64,000 nt of DNA from contig NZ_JADYVD010000001.1 in assembly GCF_020193575.1 (NCBI RefSeq), forward strand, positions 124,001 to 188,000. Reading direction: 5' to 3'. Positions 53,598 to 63,445 of this stretch are shown piece by piece. A program made the position numbers and the translations under genes. Each line of letters starts with the position of its first letter. Positions within the stretch are counted from its first letter, which is position 1. Source of the DNA: Ensifer sp. IC4062. GTDB taxonomy: Bacteria > Pseudomonadota > Alphaproteobacteria > Rhizobiales > Rhizobiaceae. The notes under the pieces were generated by a model. That model saw only the letters and a program-made list of their open reading frames with translations. It ran no database searches and had not been told where the DNA came from.

Positions 53598-54059
53598 GCG
53601 ACGACCCCCACGGTTTGAAAGTTTAGTTAATTTTCCCTGCTGATCGAGCTAATTGAGGCGAAAAATGGCAAAACCGTGCTTCAACCGTTAACCATGCATT
53701 AGGAATTATTGAAATGCAGTAAAAATTTAAAATGGAAGATTGTTTGAATTATTTTAAAGTTTGCTACGAAGTTCCTTGGAATCAGGGGTTAGACGTCGAA
53801 ATGAGCTCCGCTCCGAGTGCAGGCTCCTTGTGATCAAAAAAAATCATTTAAAATTTCGATTCGCATGAATTTCCATGAATCGGGCTCGTGAAAATCCCCT
53901 AACTATCGCAAAGGTTGCATAAGTAGGCGAAGTATAGGCCAAATATGGGCAAGCGTTAGGCTGTCAAACCAAAGTCGTGCTCATCGTTACTATCGGATGA
54001 TCTGAAGACATGCTTTCATCCGAACGGAGGTATTCTGAATACACGAATTGTGGGGGAGT
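53598..54059. other. 462-bp AT-rich intergenic region
   Basis: No CDS is seen. It is much more AT-rich than the neighbours. Near 53688-53702, TTAACCATGCATTAG matches the CtrA box TTAA-N7-TTAA with one mismatch. A minus-strand TTGACA-N16-TATTTG lies at 53967-53940. Hairpins occur at 53994-54022 (CGGATGA/TCATCCG) and 53857-53882. A long 5' UTR of the RlpA-like gene or a small RNA could fit, but I see no defined one. Confidence 0.5.
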
Positions 54060-54935
54060 CTACTTCCCGCGCCAAGTGCCAGTTTCCCACAACTGTGCAA
54101 GCGACACGCGATAGTTCGGGAAGGCGAATTGGAAGCCGGCCTCGCGAAGGCGAGCATTCGAAACGCGCTTGTTCTCGCCGTAAAAGGAGCGCGCCATCGG
54201 CGACAGTTCGGCGGTCTCGAAAGGAATTTCCGGTGGTGGCTCGACGCCCATCAGCCGGGCGGCTTCCGCTACCACGTCCTGCGGCGCGGCCGGTTCATCG
54301 TCGGTGACGTTGAAGACTCCACCAATGCCACGATTGGCGAGGAAGGCGGCAGCCGATCCGATGTCTTCGACGCGGATGCGGTTGAAGACCTGATTGGGCT
54401 TCACCAATCGGCGTGCCGTACCCTCGGCGAGGTTGCGAAACGCATTGCGGCCCGGGCCGTAAATGCCGGCAAGGCGCAGGACCGCGACGGGAATGCCGTG
54501 CTGGGCACCATAGTTAAGCCAAGCATTCTCAGCCTCGACCCGCTCGACCGAACGCTGGGAAACCGGTTTATACGGCGTTTCTTCCGTCACCCAGGCGCCC
54601 TTGTGGTCGCCATAGACGCCGACGGTAGAAAGATAGCCGATCCAGCGAAGGTTCGGCAAAAGCTCGGGCAACGGCTGGACGCCGGCCCGGAACATCGGGT
54701 CTCCGTCGCGGCCCGGGGCAATCGACTGAACGAGGTGCGTTGCCTGGTGCATCGCATCCGCGAGCTCGGCGGATATCGCCGTTCCATCGTAAAGGAGGGG
54801 GCGAATCCCGGCTTGCGCAAGCTCGGTGAGCCTTTCGGGTGAGCGGGTGGTGCCGGTCACGGACTGGGCAGCAGGCGCCAGCGCTTTCGCGATCGCCGTG
54901 CCGGAATAGCCGGCGCCAAGAATCAGGACATGCAT
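54060..54935 (-). CDS. NAD-dependent epimerase/dehydratase-like protein (YeeZ-like SDR)
   Basis: A 291-residue extended SDR. The Rossmann motif is [16 protein letters not shown] (from residue 4). It has [18 protein letters not shown] and AENAWLNYG in place of the usual YxxxK, suggesting altered catalysis. [15 protein letters not shown] ends the substrate loop. The start MHVLILGAG at 54935 has AGGAGT upstream. It overlaps queG by 13 bp. Confidence 0.87.
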   Translation of the reverse strand: MHVLILGAGYSGTAIAKALAPAAQSVTGTTRSPERLTELAQAGIRPLLYDGTAISAELADAMHQATHLVQSIAPGRDGDPMFRAGVQPLPELLPNLRWIGYLSTVGVYGDHKGAWVTEETPYKPVSQRSVERVEAENAWLNYGAQHGIPVAVLRLAGIYGPGRNAFRNLAEGTARRLVKPNQVFNRIRVEDIGSAAAFLANRGIGGVFNVTDDEPAAPQDVVAEAARLMGVEPPPEIPFETAELSPMARSFYGENKRVSNARLREAGFQFAFPNYRVSLAQLWETGTWRGK

Positions 54936-56095
54936 CGGTCTACTCCTGCCATTTCCCATTCCGAAAGAACGTCGTTGTCGGTTTCAGGACCGCATAGGCC
55001 GGCGAAGGCGACAAGTTCGTCGCGTGGCAATAGTCGCGAGAGCGCCCAGATGGCCATGCCTCTTACCGTTGGGGAGGCGTCTCGCGCCAACGCCTTGCAA
55101 TGCGGTATCAGGTCTTTTTCGCCGGAATTGCCGGCCGCGATCAAGGCGTTTCTGACGAAACGGTCGCGACCGATGCGTTTGACCGGAGAACCGGAGAAAA
55201 AGGCGCGAAACGCCGCATCTTCCAAGGTCAACAGGAAGTTCAGCTCCGGCTCCTTCAAGTCGTCGCGCGCTTTGAGCTTCATTTCAGAGGCCGAGTGCGC
55301 GAACTTGTTCCACGGACAGGCGGCGAGACAGTCGTCGCAGCCATAGATCCGGTTGCCGATCAGCGGGCGGAGTTCGGGCTCGATCGGCCCCTTGTGCTCG
55401 ATCGTCAGGTAGGAAATGCAGCGCCGGGCATCGATCTGGTAAGGCGCCGGAAAGGCGCCGGTCGGGCAGGCATCGAGGCAGGCGCGACAGGAGCCGCAAT
55501 GGTCGCGTTCGGGCTCGTCGAGATCGAGATCGGCGGTCGTGAAAATGCTGCCGAGAAACAGCCATGAACCGTATTCGCGGCTGACGAGATTGGTGTGCTT
55601 GCCCTGCCAGCCGATACCGGCCTTTTCGGCGAGCGGCTTTTCCATTACCGGGGCCGTGTCCACGAAGACTTTAACGTCCTCGCCGGCGCGGGCAGCAAAG
55701 CGCGTCGCGACCTCTTTGAGCCGCCCCTTGACGACATCGTGGTAATCGCGGTTCTGCGCGTAGACGGAAATCGCTCCGCGGTCCAGCCTGCTGAGGATTG
55801 CGCGTGGATCGTCCTCGGGGCCGTAGTTCATGCCGAACATGACGATCGAGCGTACGTCGCTCCACAGCACGCGCGGATCGGACCGACGGTCTGCCGTTTC
55901 GGCGAGCCATTCCATCGTACCGTGAGCGCCTTCGGCCAGAAACTGTCTCAGCCGCGCCGGCGCCTCCGGAATGGCGTCCGGTCGCGTGATGCGACAGATA
56001 TCGAAGCCCTTGTCCGCCGCCTCGCTCTTCAGGAACGCGGTGAGTATGCTGCGCTTCCTGCCCTGGTTCTCCGCTCTTACGGCGCCGCCAGGCAT
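54923..56095 (-). CDS. queG: Epoxyqueuosine reductase
   Basis: A 390-residue cobalamin-dependent iron-sulfur enzyme. It reduces epoxyqueuosine in tRNA to queuosine, the last step of the pathway. The two [4Fe-4S] sets are [14 protein letters not shown] and [10 protein letters not shown] (the second fed by a Cys-Pro). The C-terminal HEAT-like region ([20 protein letters not shown]) binds tRNA. The ATG at 56095 has GAGGAC in front and follows the GST stop by 10 bases. Other que genes are not in view. Confidence 0.95.
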   Translation of the reverse strand: MPGGAVRAENQGRKRSILTAFLKSEAADKGFDICRITRPDAIPEAPARLRQFLAEGAHGTMEWLAETADRRSDPRVLWSDVRSIVMFGMNYGPEDDPRAILSRLDRGAISVYAQNRDYHDVVKGRLKEVATRFAARAGEDVKVFVDTAPVMEKPLAEKAGIGWQGKHTNLVSREYGSWLFLGSIFTTADLDLDEPERDHCGSCRACLDACPTGAFPAPYQIDARRCISYLTIEHKGPIEPELRPLIGNRIYGCDDCLAACPWNKFAHSASEMKLKARDDLKEPELNFLLTLEDAAFRAFFSGSPVKRIGRDRFVRNALIAAGNSGEKDLIPHCKALARDASPTVRGMAIWALSRLLPRDELVAFAGLCGPETDNDVLSEWEMAGVDRCMS

Positions 56096-56105
56096 CGTCT
56101 TGTCC

Positions 56106-56798
56106 TCAAAAATCGAGGTCCGCATAGTGCGAAACCGGTGTGACGCCGCGCACGCGTTCGCCGAGCAGCGGCCGGAAGGACGGGCGGGATTTCAATCGCT
56201 GGTACCACTCCTTGGCCGTCGGCGCCTCGGACCAGTCGATCTCGCCGAGGTAATCGAGCACGGAGATCGCGGCTGCCGCGGCGAGGTCTGCATAGGAGAT
56301 GCGGTCGCCCGCAAGCCACGGGCGCGAGCCGGCGAGCCAGGAGAGATATTTCATGTGCTGGCGGATATTGGCGCGCGACGTCCGCAGGATTTTCGAATCC
56401 GGTGCACCACCGCCCTGATCCGGCGTCATCTGCAGCTTGAAGATGCGTTCACGCACCAGCGGGCGCGTCACATCGGCCTCCATCTTCTGCAGGAACCATT
56501 CGGTGAGCCGGCGAATCTCCGCTCGCTGGAACGGATCCTCGGCGAGCAGCCGGCGGTCGCGCTTCATGATGCCGCTGGTTTCGTCGAGATATTCCGAAAT
56601 GATCGTCGCGCCGCAAAGCGCGCGCATGCTGTCATCGACATAGACCGGCAGCGTGCCCGCCGGGTTGAGGGCCAGAAAGTCCCGCCGGTTCTCCCAAGGC
56701 TGCTCCTCGCTCAGTTCGGTCTGGTAGCCGTATTCCGAAAGAATCAGGCGTACGAACCGGGAGGCGGAGGACATGGGGTGATGATAGAGTGTCGGCAT
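56106..56798 (-). CDS. Glutathione S-transferase family protein
   Basis: A 230-residue GST. The N-domain starts [20 protein letters not shown], with a Ser in place of the usual first active-site Cys/Tyr. [13 protein letters not shown] has the cis-Pro, and [12 protein letters not shown] binds the gamma-Glu group. It is the first gene of a GST-queG-SDR operon. Confidence 0.9.
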   Translation of the reverse strand: MPTLYHHPMSSASRFVRLILSEYGYQTELSEEQPWENRRDFLALNPAGTLPVYVDDSMRALCGATIISEYLDETSGIMKRDRRLLAEDPFQRAEIRRLTEWFLQKMEADVTRPLVRERIFKLQMTPDQGGGAPDSKILRTSRANIRQHMKYLSWLAGSRPWLAGDRISYADLAAAAAISVLDYLGEIDWSEAPTAKEWYQRLKSRPSFRPLLGERVRGVTPVSHYADLDF

Positions 56799-56835
56799 CG
56801 AGGGTCGGCTTCGTAGATCTATTTTTCCGGGAGCG

Positions 56836-56937
56836 CTACAGCGCCGCGCGTCTCATCAGACGTAATGCAGCTGCAGCACTTTGAATTGCCGCATGTTCTT
56901 AGCCTTAAATCGGTTATGATTTAAGGAAACATGCAGT
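56836..56937 (+). repeat. Structured ~100-bp dispersed repeat, copy 4
   Basis: It reads CTACAGCGCCGCGCGTCTCA, then the conserved CAGCACTTTGAATTGCCGCA, then TTATGATTTAAGGAAACATG. It is the closest match to the copy at 19049-19139 and lies between the GST and uppP promoters. Confidence 0.8.
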
Positions 56938-57059
56938 AGCATCGCGGCACACGTGTCTGGCCACGGCTCGTTAGTACGAGCTATAGGTAGTTCAGGTGGC
57001 AAACACAAGCAAATCGACCTTCTCCTCCCAAATCCCAACATGTCAGGAACATCTTATTT

Positions 57060-57866
57060 ATGGCGGATCAATCGATCATCAGCGCGCTCGTACTCGGGCT
57101 TGTCGAGGGACTGACCGAGTTCATTCCTGTGTCGTCGACGGCGCATGTTCTCCTTGCCGGCCACTTCCTTGGCTTCAGATCACCCGGGAATACCTTCGCC
57201 GTTCTCATACAGCTCGGTGCGATCCTTGCGATCCTGCTGGTCTATTCCCAGCGGCTGCTCAAGATCGCGCTGGCCTTGCCGTCGAGCGCGCTGGCACGTC
57301 GCTTCGTGCTCTCGGTGCTGATCGCCTTTCTTCCCGCGGCCGTCATTGGTGCCGCAGCCCATGGCTTCATCAAGTCCGTGCTTTTTGAAACACCGATGTT
57401 GATTTGTACCGTATTGATCGTCGGCGGCGTCATCCTTTACGCGATCGACCGTCTGCCGCTGAAGCCGCGCTACACCGATGTGATGGACTATCCGCCATCG
57501 CTCGCCTTTAAGATCGGCCTCTTCCAGTGCCTTGCGATGATTCCGGGGACGTCGCGTTCCGGTGCCACGATTGCCGGTGCCCTGCTGATGGGGACCGACA
57601 AGCGTTCTGCGGCCGAGTTTTCATTCTTTCTCGCCATGCCGACGATGGTGGGTGCCTTCACCATCGACCTCTACAAGAACCGCGACGCGCTGTCCTTCGA
57701 CGATATGACGCTGATTGCGGTCGGGTTCATCGCCGCCTTCGTGGCCGGGGTGTTCGTGGTGCGTTCGCTGCTCGATTTCGTCTCGAACCGCGGCTTTACG
57801 CCCTTCGCGATCTGGCGGATCATCGTCGGGGTCGCAGGTTTGATCGGACTTTGGCTTCTTGGATAG
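57060..57866 (+). CDS. uppP: Undecaprenyl-diphosphatase UppP (BacA type)
   Basis: A 268-residue membrane protein with about eight helices. It dephosphorylates undecaprenyl diphosphate so that the carrier lipid can be reused in peptidoglycan and surface glycan synthesis. The two signature loops are [15 protein letters not shown] (residues about 16-30) and [10 protein letters not shown] (about 161-170). The name bacA is also used, but this is not the peptide transporter BacA needed for symbiosis. The start is ATG 57060, after AGGAAC. Confidence 0.97.
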   Translation: MADQSIISALVLGLVEGLTEFIPVSSTAHVLLAGHFLGFRSPGNTFAVLIQLGAILAILLVYSQRLLKIALALPSSALARRFVLSVLIAFLPAAVIGAAAHGFIKSVLFETPMLICTVLIVGGVILYAIDRLPLKPRYTDVMDYPPSLAFKIGLFQCLAMIPGTSRSGATIAGALLMGTDKRSAAEFSFFLAMPTMVGAFTIDLYKNRDALSFDDMTLIAVGFIAAFVAGVFVVRSLLDFVSNRGFTPFAIWRIIVGVAGLIGLWLLG

Positions 57867-57867
57867 G

Positions 57868-57909
57868 CAAAAATAAAGCCGCATGCGCTCCTTCGAGACG
57901 CATGCGGCT
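57868..57909 (-). terminator. Terminator hairpin
   Basis: AGCCGCATGCG and CGCATGCGGCT form a perfect 11-bp stem. The T-rich tail (TTTATTTTTG) is on the minus-strand side, so it best ends the leftward small gene. It can also stall uppP transcription. Confidence 0.75.
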
Positions 57910-57995
57910 CCCTGGCCCCCGCCAAAACTGAATATCACCGTCGCAGTGCCGTCGGTCTCCGAGAGAACCGCTGCGGCTACGCAACAGGTGCCGGC

Positions 57996-58157
57996 TTACT
58001 CGCCGGAAAACTCGATCGACGCCGTCGTGCAGGGGTCGACGCCATAGGCGGGCGCGCATCCCTTGCTGCTGCTTGCCACGGTGCTCGGAGCCATGAATGA
58101 GCCAGCCAGAATGATCAGTGCCGCAGACGCAAAAAAGATTGCGATCGACTTGCCCAT
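57996..58157 (-). CDS. Small exported protein, 53 residues
   Basis: Read from ATG 58157 to TAA 57996. The first 22 residues are a membrane or signal segment (MGKSIAIFFASAALIILAGS). The remaining 31 are polar, with two Cys (positions 34 and 43) in GCAPAYGVDPC, which could form a disulfide in the periplasm. I recognise no family. The start has AAAGG about 12 bases upstream, rather far. A matching terminator follows on the same strand. It is too short to be certain without expression or conservation data. Confidence 0.6.
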   Translation of the reverse strand: MGKSIAIFFASAALIILAGSFMAPSTVASSSKGCAPAYGVDPCTTASIEFSGE

Positions 58158-58340
58158 GGGACGTCATGCCTTTCGAGTGTGATGTTGACACCAACTGCGC
58201 TCGCCGAGCGATGTGGCGCGAGGGGTGTTTATTCGCTGGATATGTCATGATCAATATCAGGACATGCTGAATCCGCGGTAAACGCCATTCGCGCTTGGCA
58301 ACTGCGGCAGAACTGCAACGCTGTTGCATCGTTGCAACAA

Positions 58341-58367
58341 ACAAAAACCGCCGGCAAAGCCGGCGGT
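58341..58367 (-). terminator. Terminator of the pmtA-pyrF-NDUFA9-like series
   Basis: On the minus strand, ACCGCCGGC, loop TTT, GCCGGCGGT and then TTTTTG. It lies 29 bases after the NDUFA9-like stop. Confidence 0.85.
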
Positions 58368-58396
58368 CACAGCGCGAAATCCGAAGGGGTGGGATG

Positions 58397-59377
58397 TCAG
58401 GCCGCCCGTCCGCCCCGCGTATACTGCCCCTGCGGGCGATAGCGCACCAGATAGCTCGGCAGGATGGAATCGAGCATCGTCGCTTCAATGCCGATTCCGG
58501 CGAGCGTGCGTCCTTCGGTTTCGGCTCGCGCGGAAACGACATTGTCGGTTTTGAGCAACACTACCTGATCCGCCGTGAGTGGCGGCGTGATGAACGGCAC
58601 CAGCGAAGCGACCCTACCCATCAACGAAGCGACACCGAAGGGCAGCGATACGAGATGCCGTTTGCGGTCGATCGTCTTCAGCATAAGCTCGAGACATTCG
58701 CGGAACGAAAGGACCTGCGGCCCCCCGAGCTCGTAGATCTTGCCTTTCTCGACCTTGCCGTCGACCGCGCGGGCGACCGCTTCGGCAACGTCGGTCACAT
58801 AGACCGGCTGAAACTTCGTGTGACCACCGCCGATGAGGGGCAGGACCGGCGAGAACCGTGCCATTTCGGCGAACTTGTTGAAGAAGCCGTCCTCGGGTCC
58901 GAAAATGATCGACGGCCTCAGGATGATCGCTTCGGGAAGTGTTTCGAGGATCGCCGCCTCGGCGCGGCCCTTGGTGCGGGCATAGCTCGACTCGGACTTG
59001 GCGTCGGCACCGATCGCGGAGATGTGGGTTAGCGTCGCCCCGGCTGCCCGTGCCGCTTCGGCGACGGCCCGCGCTCCAAAATCCTGAACCGCGTCGAACG
59101 TGTTTCGGCCGCGCTGGAACAGGATGCCGACACAGTTGATCACATGGTCGGCACCTTCGACGGCGCGGTCGATCGATTTGCGATAGCGCAGATTGGCCTG
59201 GACGAAGGAAATCTGGCCGACATTCCCGAGTGGCTGGAGATGACCGGCGAGGTCGGGCCGACGGACCGCGACACGAATGCGATAGCCGCGCTTGGCGAGC
59301 GCGCGCACCACATGACGGCCGACAAATCCGGACCCGCCGAAAATCGTCACCAGCGGCGGAAGGTTGGACAAGGTCAT
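58397..59377 (-). CDS. Complex I NDUFA9-family protein (atypical SDR)
   Basis: A 326-residue NAD(P)-binding protein. TIFGGSGFVGRHVVRALAKR is the Rossmann start, and HISAIGADAKSESSYARTKG carries an SDR-like YxxxK. The C-terminal VLSFRECLELMLKTIDRKRH is typical of the NDUFA9 relatives of alphaproteobacteria. In mitochondria the homologue stabilises complex I; the bacterial role may be similar. The start at 59377 is preferred. Confidence 0.88.
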   Translation of the reverse strand: MTLSNLPPLVTIFGGSGFVGRHVVRALAKRGYRIRVAVRRPDLAGHLQPLGNVGQISFVQANLRYRKSIDRAVEGADHVINCVGILFQRGRNTFDAVQDFGARAVAEAARAAGATLTHISAIGADAKSESSYARTKGRAEAAILETLPEAIILRPSIIFGPEDGFFNKFAEMARFSPVLPLIGGGHTKFQPVYVTDVAEAVARAVDGKVEKGKIYELGGPQVLSFRECLELMLKTIDRKRHLVSLPFGVASLMGRVASLVPFITPPLTADQVVLLKTDNVVSARAETEGRTLAGIGIEATMLDSILPSYLVRYRPQGQYTRGGRAA

Positions 59378-59494
59378 GGGAAACGCACTCCTGATATCAT
59401 GGAAGATTTGCTTGCTACATAGCCCAAGCGATGGACGAGGTGAAGGCCAATCCACATGGCCGCACAAGCACTTTCGTGACGCCTTCCGCGGGCC

Positions 59495-59782
59495 TCAGAC
59501 GCCTTCGACCACCACCATCTCGGCGTCGGCCACTTCCTGGCGGATCGCCGCGGCAATCTGGTATTCGGGTGAGTTGTAACAGTCGACTGCGGCCTGAAGG
59601 GAGGGGAACTCGATGACGACGTTGCGAGAGCGAACAGCGCCTTCCAGGCGGTGGAAATTGCCGCCTCGGGCAAGGAATTTGGCGCCGTATTTCTCGAAGG
59701 CCGGCTTTGCCGCTGCCACATAGTCCTTATAACGCTCAGGATCCCGTATATCGACCCGAGCGATCCAATATCCCTTGGCCAT
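59495..59782 (-). CDS. DUF1330 protein
   Basis: A 95-residue dimeric ferredoxin-like protein of the DUF1330 family. It begins MAKGYWIARVDIRDPERYKD and includes GGNFHRLEG and RNVVIEFPSLQAAVDCYNSP, all family hallmarks. No catalytic function is known. It sits between pyrF and the NDUFA9-like gene. Confidence 0.92.
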   Translation of the reverse strand: MAKGYWIARVDIRDPERYKDYVAAAKPAFEKYGAKFLARGGNFHRLEGAVRSRNVVIEFPSLQAAVDCYNSPEYQIAAAIRQEVADAEMVVVEGV

Positions 59783-59919
59783 GGTAAGCTCCTCGTCTTT
59801 CGGTAGAATACACAGACGGGATCGTTACTTCCGGCAATTCGCGGTCAACGTCAAGCGCAGCTTCTTGCCAATGGACGGAAGCTTGCAGAATAACGGCGAA
59901 GCTTGCCTTCGCCGGCACA

Positions 59920-60624
59920 TCAAGCGGAAAACGCGCTCTCCATCTCGGTCAGTATCGCGCGGGCGGCAGTCAAAGGCTCTGCAGCCTGGACGATCGGCCG
60001 CGCAACGACGAGATGGCTCGATCCGGCGCGAAGCGCTTCAGCCGGCGTCATCACACGCTTCTGATCACCCTTGTCGGCGCCTGCCGGACGGATGCCGGGC
60101 GTGACGAGCGCCATGTCCGCTCCGATGATCTTGCGCACGGCCGCAGCCTCCTCGGCGGAGCAGACAATGCCGCCCATTCCCGCGGCGCGCGCCTGTTCGG
60201 CGCGGCGCAGCACCAGCGTGTGCGGATCGTATTCGTAACCGGCATCGATGACGTCCTGCTCGTCCATGGAGGTGAGAACCGTAACGCCGAGCAGGCAGAG
60301 GCCGGATCCGCGCGCCGCCTCCACCGCCGCCTTCATCGCCTTGGGATAGGCATGCAGCGTCAGCATCGACACGCCCATCTTCACAATGTTCTCGACGCCC
60401 TTCGCCACCGTGTTGTCGATGTCAAGCAGCTTCATGTCGAGGAAGACCTTCTTGCCGCTTGCGGCAAGGTCGCGCGCGAATTCGAGTCCGCCGGCGAAGG
60501 CGAGCTGGTAGCCGATCTTGTAGAAGACGATGCTGTCGCCAAGCGTCGAGACGATCTTTTCCGCCTCGGCAATCGTCGGAAGATCAAGGCCAACGATCAG
60601 CCGGTCGCGCGCGCTCATGGTCAT
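59920..60624 (-). CDS. pyrF: Orotidine 5'-phosphate decarboxylase
   Basis: A 234-residue TIM-barrel enzyme that makes UMP from OMP. The catalytic Lys-Asp tetrad is in [34 protein letters not shown] begins the first strand and [17 protein letters not shown] holds the phosphate loop. The ATG at 60624 has a GGGGTG site; ATG 60618 is also possible. It follows the phosphatase gene by 7 bases. Confidence 0.97.
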   Translation of the reverse strand: MTMSARDRLIVGLDLPTIAEAEKIVSTLGDSIVFYKIGYQLAFAGGLEFARDLAASGKKVFLDMKLLDIDNTVAKGVENIVKMGVSMLTLHAYPKAMKAAVEAARGSGLCLLGVTVLTSMDEQDVIDAGYEYDPHTLVLRRAEQARAAGMGGIVCSAEEAAAVRKIIGADMALVTPGIRPAGADKGDQKRVMTPAEALRAGSSHLVVARPIVQAAEPLTAARAILTEMESAFSA

Positions 60625-60631
60625 GTCGAGA

Positions 60632-61213
60632 TCACCCCTGCCAGAATTCCATTGGCGTCCAGTCGCACGTGACGGCGCGATCCGCAAGGCGAAAAGCAAA
60701 GAGGTTGCCGCCCCCTGCCGGCTGGTCCGCGTCGCGCGCGATCGCGGCGCCGGTCATGCGGCATTTGAGCAGCGTCCCGACGCCGCCATGGCCGACGAAA
60801 GCGATCGGGATCGCCGGGTCGTGGCGATCGAGAATGTAGGAAACGGCATGCCAGATGCGCGTCTGCGCGTCGATTGCCCGTTCCCACCCTTTGAAGCTTG
60901 CGTTCGGGTGGGCAAAAAACCAGTCGGCGGCCTCCTCGAACGCATCCGGCGGAAGGAAGCCTGTCGCGGAGCGGTCGTTCTCGCCCATCTCTTCGTCTGT
61001 CTCGACCGGGATGCCTGCCGCCTGCGCCAATATGGCCGCCGTCTCCACCGCTTTCGTCTCATGGCTCGATACGATGCGGCCGAGGGACCGGACCCATGGG
61101 TTCGAAGCCGCCGCGCGGGTGCGGTCCCTGCCGAGCTCGGACAGTCCCCATTTCGGCACGGCGATTGCCGGGTCAATTGTGACCTGCGGATGGGTCAGAT
61201 AGACGCCGAACAC
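60632..61213 (-). CDS. Histidine phosphatase-family protein with THP in place of RHG
   Basis: A 193-residue member of the histidine phosphatase superfamily. The nucleophile site is VYLTHPQV with His8; the Arg of the usual RHG is Thr. [29 protein letters not shown] and [11 protein letters not shown] give the other phosphate-pocket residues. The start is GTG at 61213, with GAGGCG before it. It lies 8 bases after pmtA and 7 before pyrF. The substrate is unknown. Confidence 0.82.
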   Translation of the reverse strand: MFGVYLTHPQVTIDPAIAVPKWGLSELGRDRTRAAASNPWVRSLGRIVSSHETKAVETAAILAQAAGIPVETDEEMGENDRSATGFLPPDAFEEAADWFFAHPNASFKGWERAIDAQTRIWHAVSYILDRHDPAIPIAFVGHGGVGTLLKCRMTGAAIARDADQPAGGGNLFAFRLADRAVTCDWTPMEFWQG

Positions 61214-61221
61214 GCGACGCC

Positions 61222-61824
61222 TCAATGCGCCCTGCGATAGACCCAGAGCTGAGCGGGCGGAATGTTGCGCACGACGAAGTCGAGATGCTGGATGCTGTAG
61301 CGATCGGGCATGGCAACAACCGGCGAGAGCGGACCGTAGGAAATCTGCACGACGGGCCGTCCGACCGGTATGCGCGAAAGCAGGTCTTCGACAAGTTCGA
61401 CACGGCGGTGCATCGGAAAGTTCAAAAGCGGGACAGCGGACACCACGCTGTCGAACTGCCGGTCCTTCAGCGATCCGAGCGTGTGTTCGAGATCGAATGC
61501 GTCGCCGTTGATGAACTGCACGCCGGCGAAACGGGTTTTCAGCTGGTTGAAGAAATCGGTCGAGTATTCGACCGAGACGAGTTTTTCCGGCGCGATACCG
61601 CGCTCCAGGATCGCCTTGGTGATCACGCCGGTCCCGGGACCGAGTTCGAGCACCGGCAGTCCTGACTGCGGATTGACCACGCTCGCCATCCGTCGCGCGG
61701 TGATCGAGGAGGTTGGGAGGATCGCTCCGACGGCACGGGTGTTGCTCATCCAGCCCCTGAAGAAGCGGATTTCCTCGTCGAACTTCCGGCCGAACCTTTC
61801 CTTCACCTTCAAGCGCAAACTCAT
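61222..61824 (-). CDS. pmtA: Phosphatidylethanolamine N-methyltransferase, rhizobial PmtA type
   Basis: A 200-residue soluble or peripheral methyltransferase. The SAM motif is VLELGPGTGVITKAIL (from residue 58), and EIRFFRGWMSNTRAVGAILP, then TSSITARRMA, is characteristic of Sinorhizobium-type PmtA. It makes phosphatidylcholine from phosphatidylethanolamine in three steps. The start MSLRLKVKERFG at 61824 has GAGGGGG before it. It lies directly upstream of the phosphatase and pyrF genes. Confidence 0.88.
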   Translation of the reverse strand: MSLRLKVKERFGRKFDEEIRFFRGWMSNTRAVGAILPTSSITARRMASVVNPQSGLPVLELGPGTGVITKAILERGIAPEKLVSVEYSTDFFNQLKTRFAGVQFINGDAFDLEHTLGSLKDRQFDSVVSAVPLLNFPMHRRVELVEDLLSRIPVGRPVVQISYGPLSPVVAMPDRYSIQHLDFVVRNIPPAQLWVYRRAH

Positions 61825-61996
61825 CGAACCCCCTCGGAAAATCATTCTCATTTCGGTCGCGCGCGGCCCACGCTGCGTTCTGATTCGGCATGTCGCGCAA
61901 ACGTATGGAGCATAATGTGCCCCCATCTGCGGCAAAAACAAGTCTGTCCGCGTCTAAAAGCGACAGATCATCCACAATGCGCGACCACAAATTTCA

Positions 61997-62026
61997 TAAA
62001 AAACCCGCCGTCCAGTGCCGGCGGGT
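61997..62026 (-). terminator. dnaN terminator
   Basis: On the minus strand, ACCCGCCG, an 8-base loop, CGGCGGGT, then TTTTTTAT. It lies about 30 bases past the dnaN stop. Confidence 0.9.
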
Positions 62027-62057
62027 CAGCTTTTCATGCCGCGGTCGAAGAAAACCC

Positions 62058-63176
62058 TCAGACGCGCATCGGCATGAGGACGTAGAGCGCGTCCTCGGCG
62101 GCAAGATCACGCACCAGCGTCGGCGAACCGGGATCGGCGAGCATGAAGACCGCATCGTTGCCGGTGAGCTGGGCGGTGATATCGAGCAGGTATTTGGCGT
62201 TGAAGCCGATTTCCAGAGGATCGCTTTCGTAGCCGACCGGCAGTTCTTCCGTAGCACTGCCTGAATCCGGATTGTTGACCGTCAGCGTCATCTGTCCGTC
62301 CGTGAGCGCAAGCTTCACCGCGCGGCCACGCTCGGAGGAAATGGTCGAGACGCGATCGACGGCCTGGGCAAAGGACTGGCAATCGACGCGCAACTCCTTC
62401 TCGTTGTTGGCCGGAATCACCCGCTGATAGTCGGGGAAAGTGCCGTCGATCAGTTTCGAGGTCATGATGATCGAACCGATCGTCAGGCGGATCTTGGCGT
62501 CCGAGACTTCGACCGTCACGACGATGTCGGGATTGTCGAGCAGCTTCTGCAACTCGCTGACTGTCTTGCGCGGAATGATGATGCCCGGCATGCCTTCCGA
62601 ACCCGCCGGAGCCTCGACGTCGGCGCGGGCAAGGCGATGGCCGTCGGTAGCAACGGCGCGCAGCTTCAGCTGTCCCTTGTTCTCGACCGTGTGCATGAAA
62701 ATGCCGTTGAGATAGTACCGGGTCTCCTCCGTCGAGATCGCGAACTGCGTCCGGTCGATCAGCATCTTGAGGTCCGTCGCCTTCAGTCGGAAGGAATGCG
62801 AGAAGCTTCCGGCCGTCAGATCCGGAAAATCCGACTGCGGCAGGCACTGCAGCGAAAACTTCGAGCGGCCGGAGGCAACCGTCATCGCCGTGCCTTCGGC
62901 GTTGGTGGCAAGCAGCACTTCCGCCCCGTCAGGGAGCTTCCGGACGATATCGTAGAGGAGATGCGCCGGAACGGTGGTGGCGCCCGCCTGTTCCACTTGC
63001 GCCGGCGTCGCCTCGGTGATCTCGAGATCGAGGTCGGTTGCCTTCATTTCGAGGCTCGCTCCGTCGGAGCGCAGCAGCACGTTCGAGAGGATCGGGATCG
63101 TGTTTCGCCGTTCGACCACGCGGTGAACATGGTTCAGCGACTTCAGGAGATTGGACCGCTCGAGAGTAATGCGCAT
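62058..63176 (-). CDS. dnaN: DNA polymerase III beta subunit (sliding clamp)
   Basis: A 372-residue, three-domain clamp of normal length. It begins MRITLERSNLLKSLNHVHRV and ends VLMPMRV, the universal tail. The hydrophobic peptide-binding cleft is expected in domains 2 and 3. It encircles DNA and tethers DNA polymerases and repair proteins. It is separated from dnaA, as in many rhizobia. It is divergent from rsmI. Confidence 0.98.
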   Translation of the reverse strand: MRITLERSNLLKSLNHVHRVVERRNTIPILSNVLLRSDGASLEMKATDLDLEITEATPAQVEQAGATTVPAHLLYDIVRKLPDGAEVLLATNAEGTAMTVASGRSKFSLQCLPQSDFPDLTAGSFSHSFRLKATDLKMLIDRTQFAISTEETRYYLNGIFMHTVENKGQLKLRAVATDGHRLARADVEAPAGSEGMPGIIIPRKTVSELQKLLDNPDIVVTVEVSDAKIRLTIGSIIMTSKLIDGTFPDYQRVIPANNEKELRVDCQSFAQAVDRVSTISSERGRAVKLALTDGQMTLTVNNPDSGSATEELPVGYESDPLEIGFNAKYLLDITAQLTGNDAVFMLADPGSPTLVRDLAAEDALYVLMPMRV

Positions 63177-63445
63177 GGGATGCTACCGCTTTCAACCATT
63201 GCCCGGCGGGCGAACCCGCCGCGGCGTCAACTGCGAGTGTCCCGGCCGATCAGCCGGAAGGATGTGGACGGGCAAAATGGCAGAAAGAGAGCCGCAAAAG
63301 CAAGGGGTTTCGCCGGGAGTTTCCCCAATTGCACAAGGGCGCGGCCGCGACGCGTCCTTGCCTCACGCCATCAGCTCGCCCATAAAGGCTGAAGCCAGGA
63401 CGACCGTCATAGCGGGTGGGAAGGTAAGCAATTGGAAAAACACGG

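Noticed and set aside
57060-57866. The symbiosis peptide transporter BacA
   Set aside because: The motifs are those of undecaprenyl-diphosphatase UppP, which shares only the old gene name.
60632-61990. A 452-codon frame joining the phosphatase with upstream sequence
   Set aside because: Only the last 193 residues are phosphatase. The rest is an alternative frame of pmtA.
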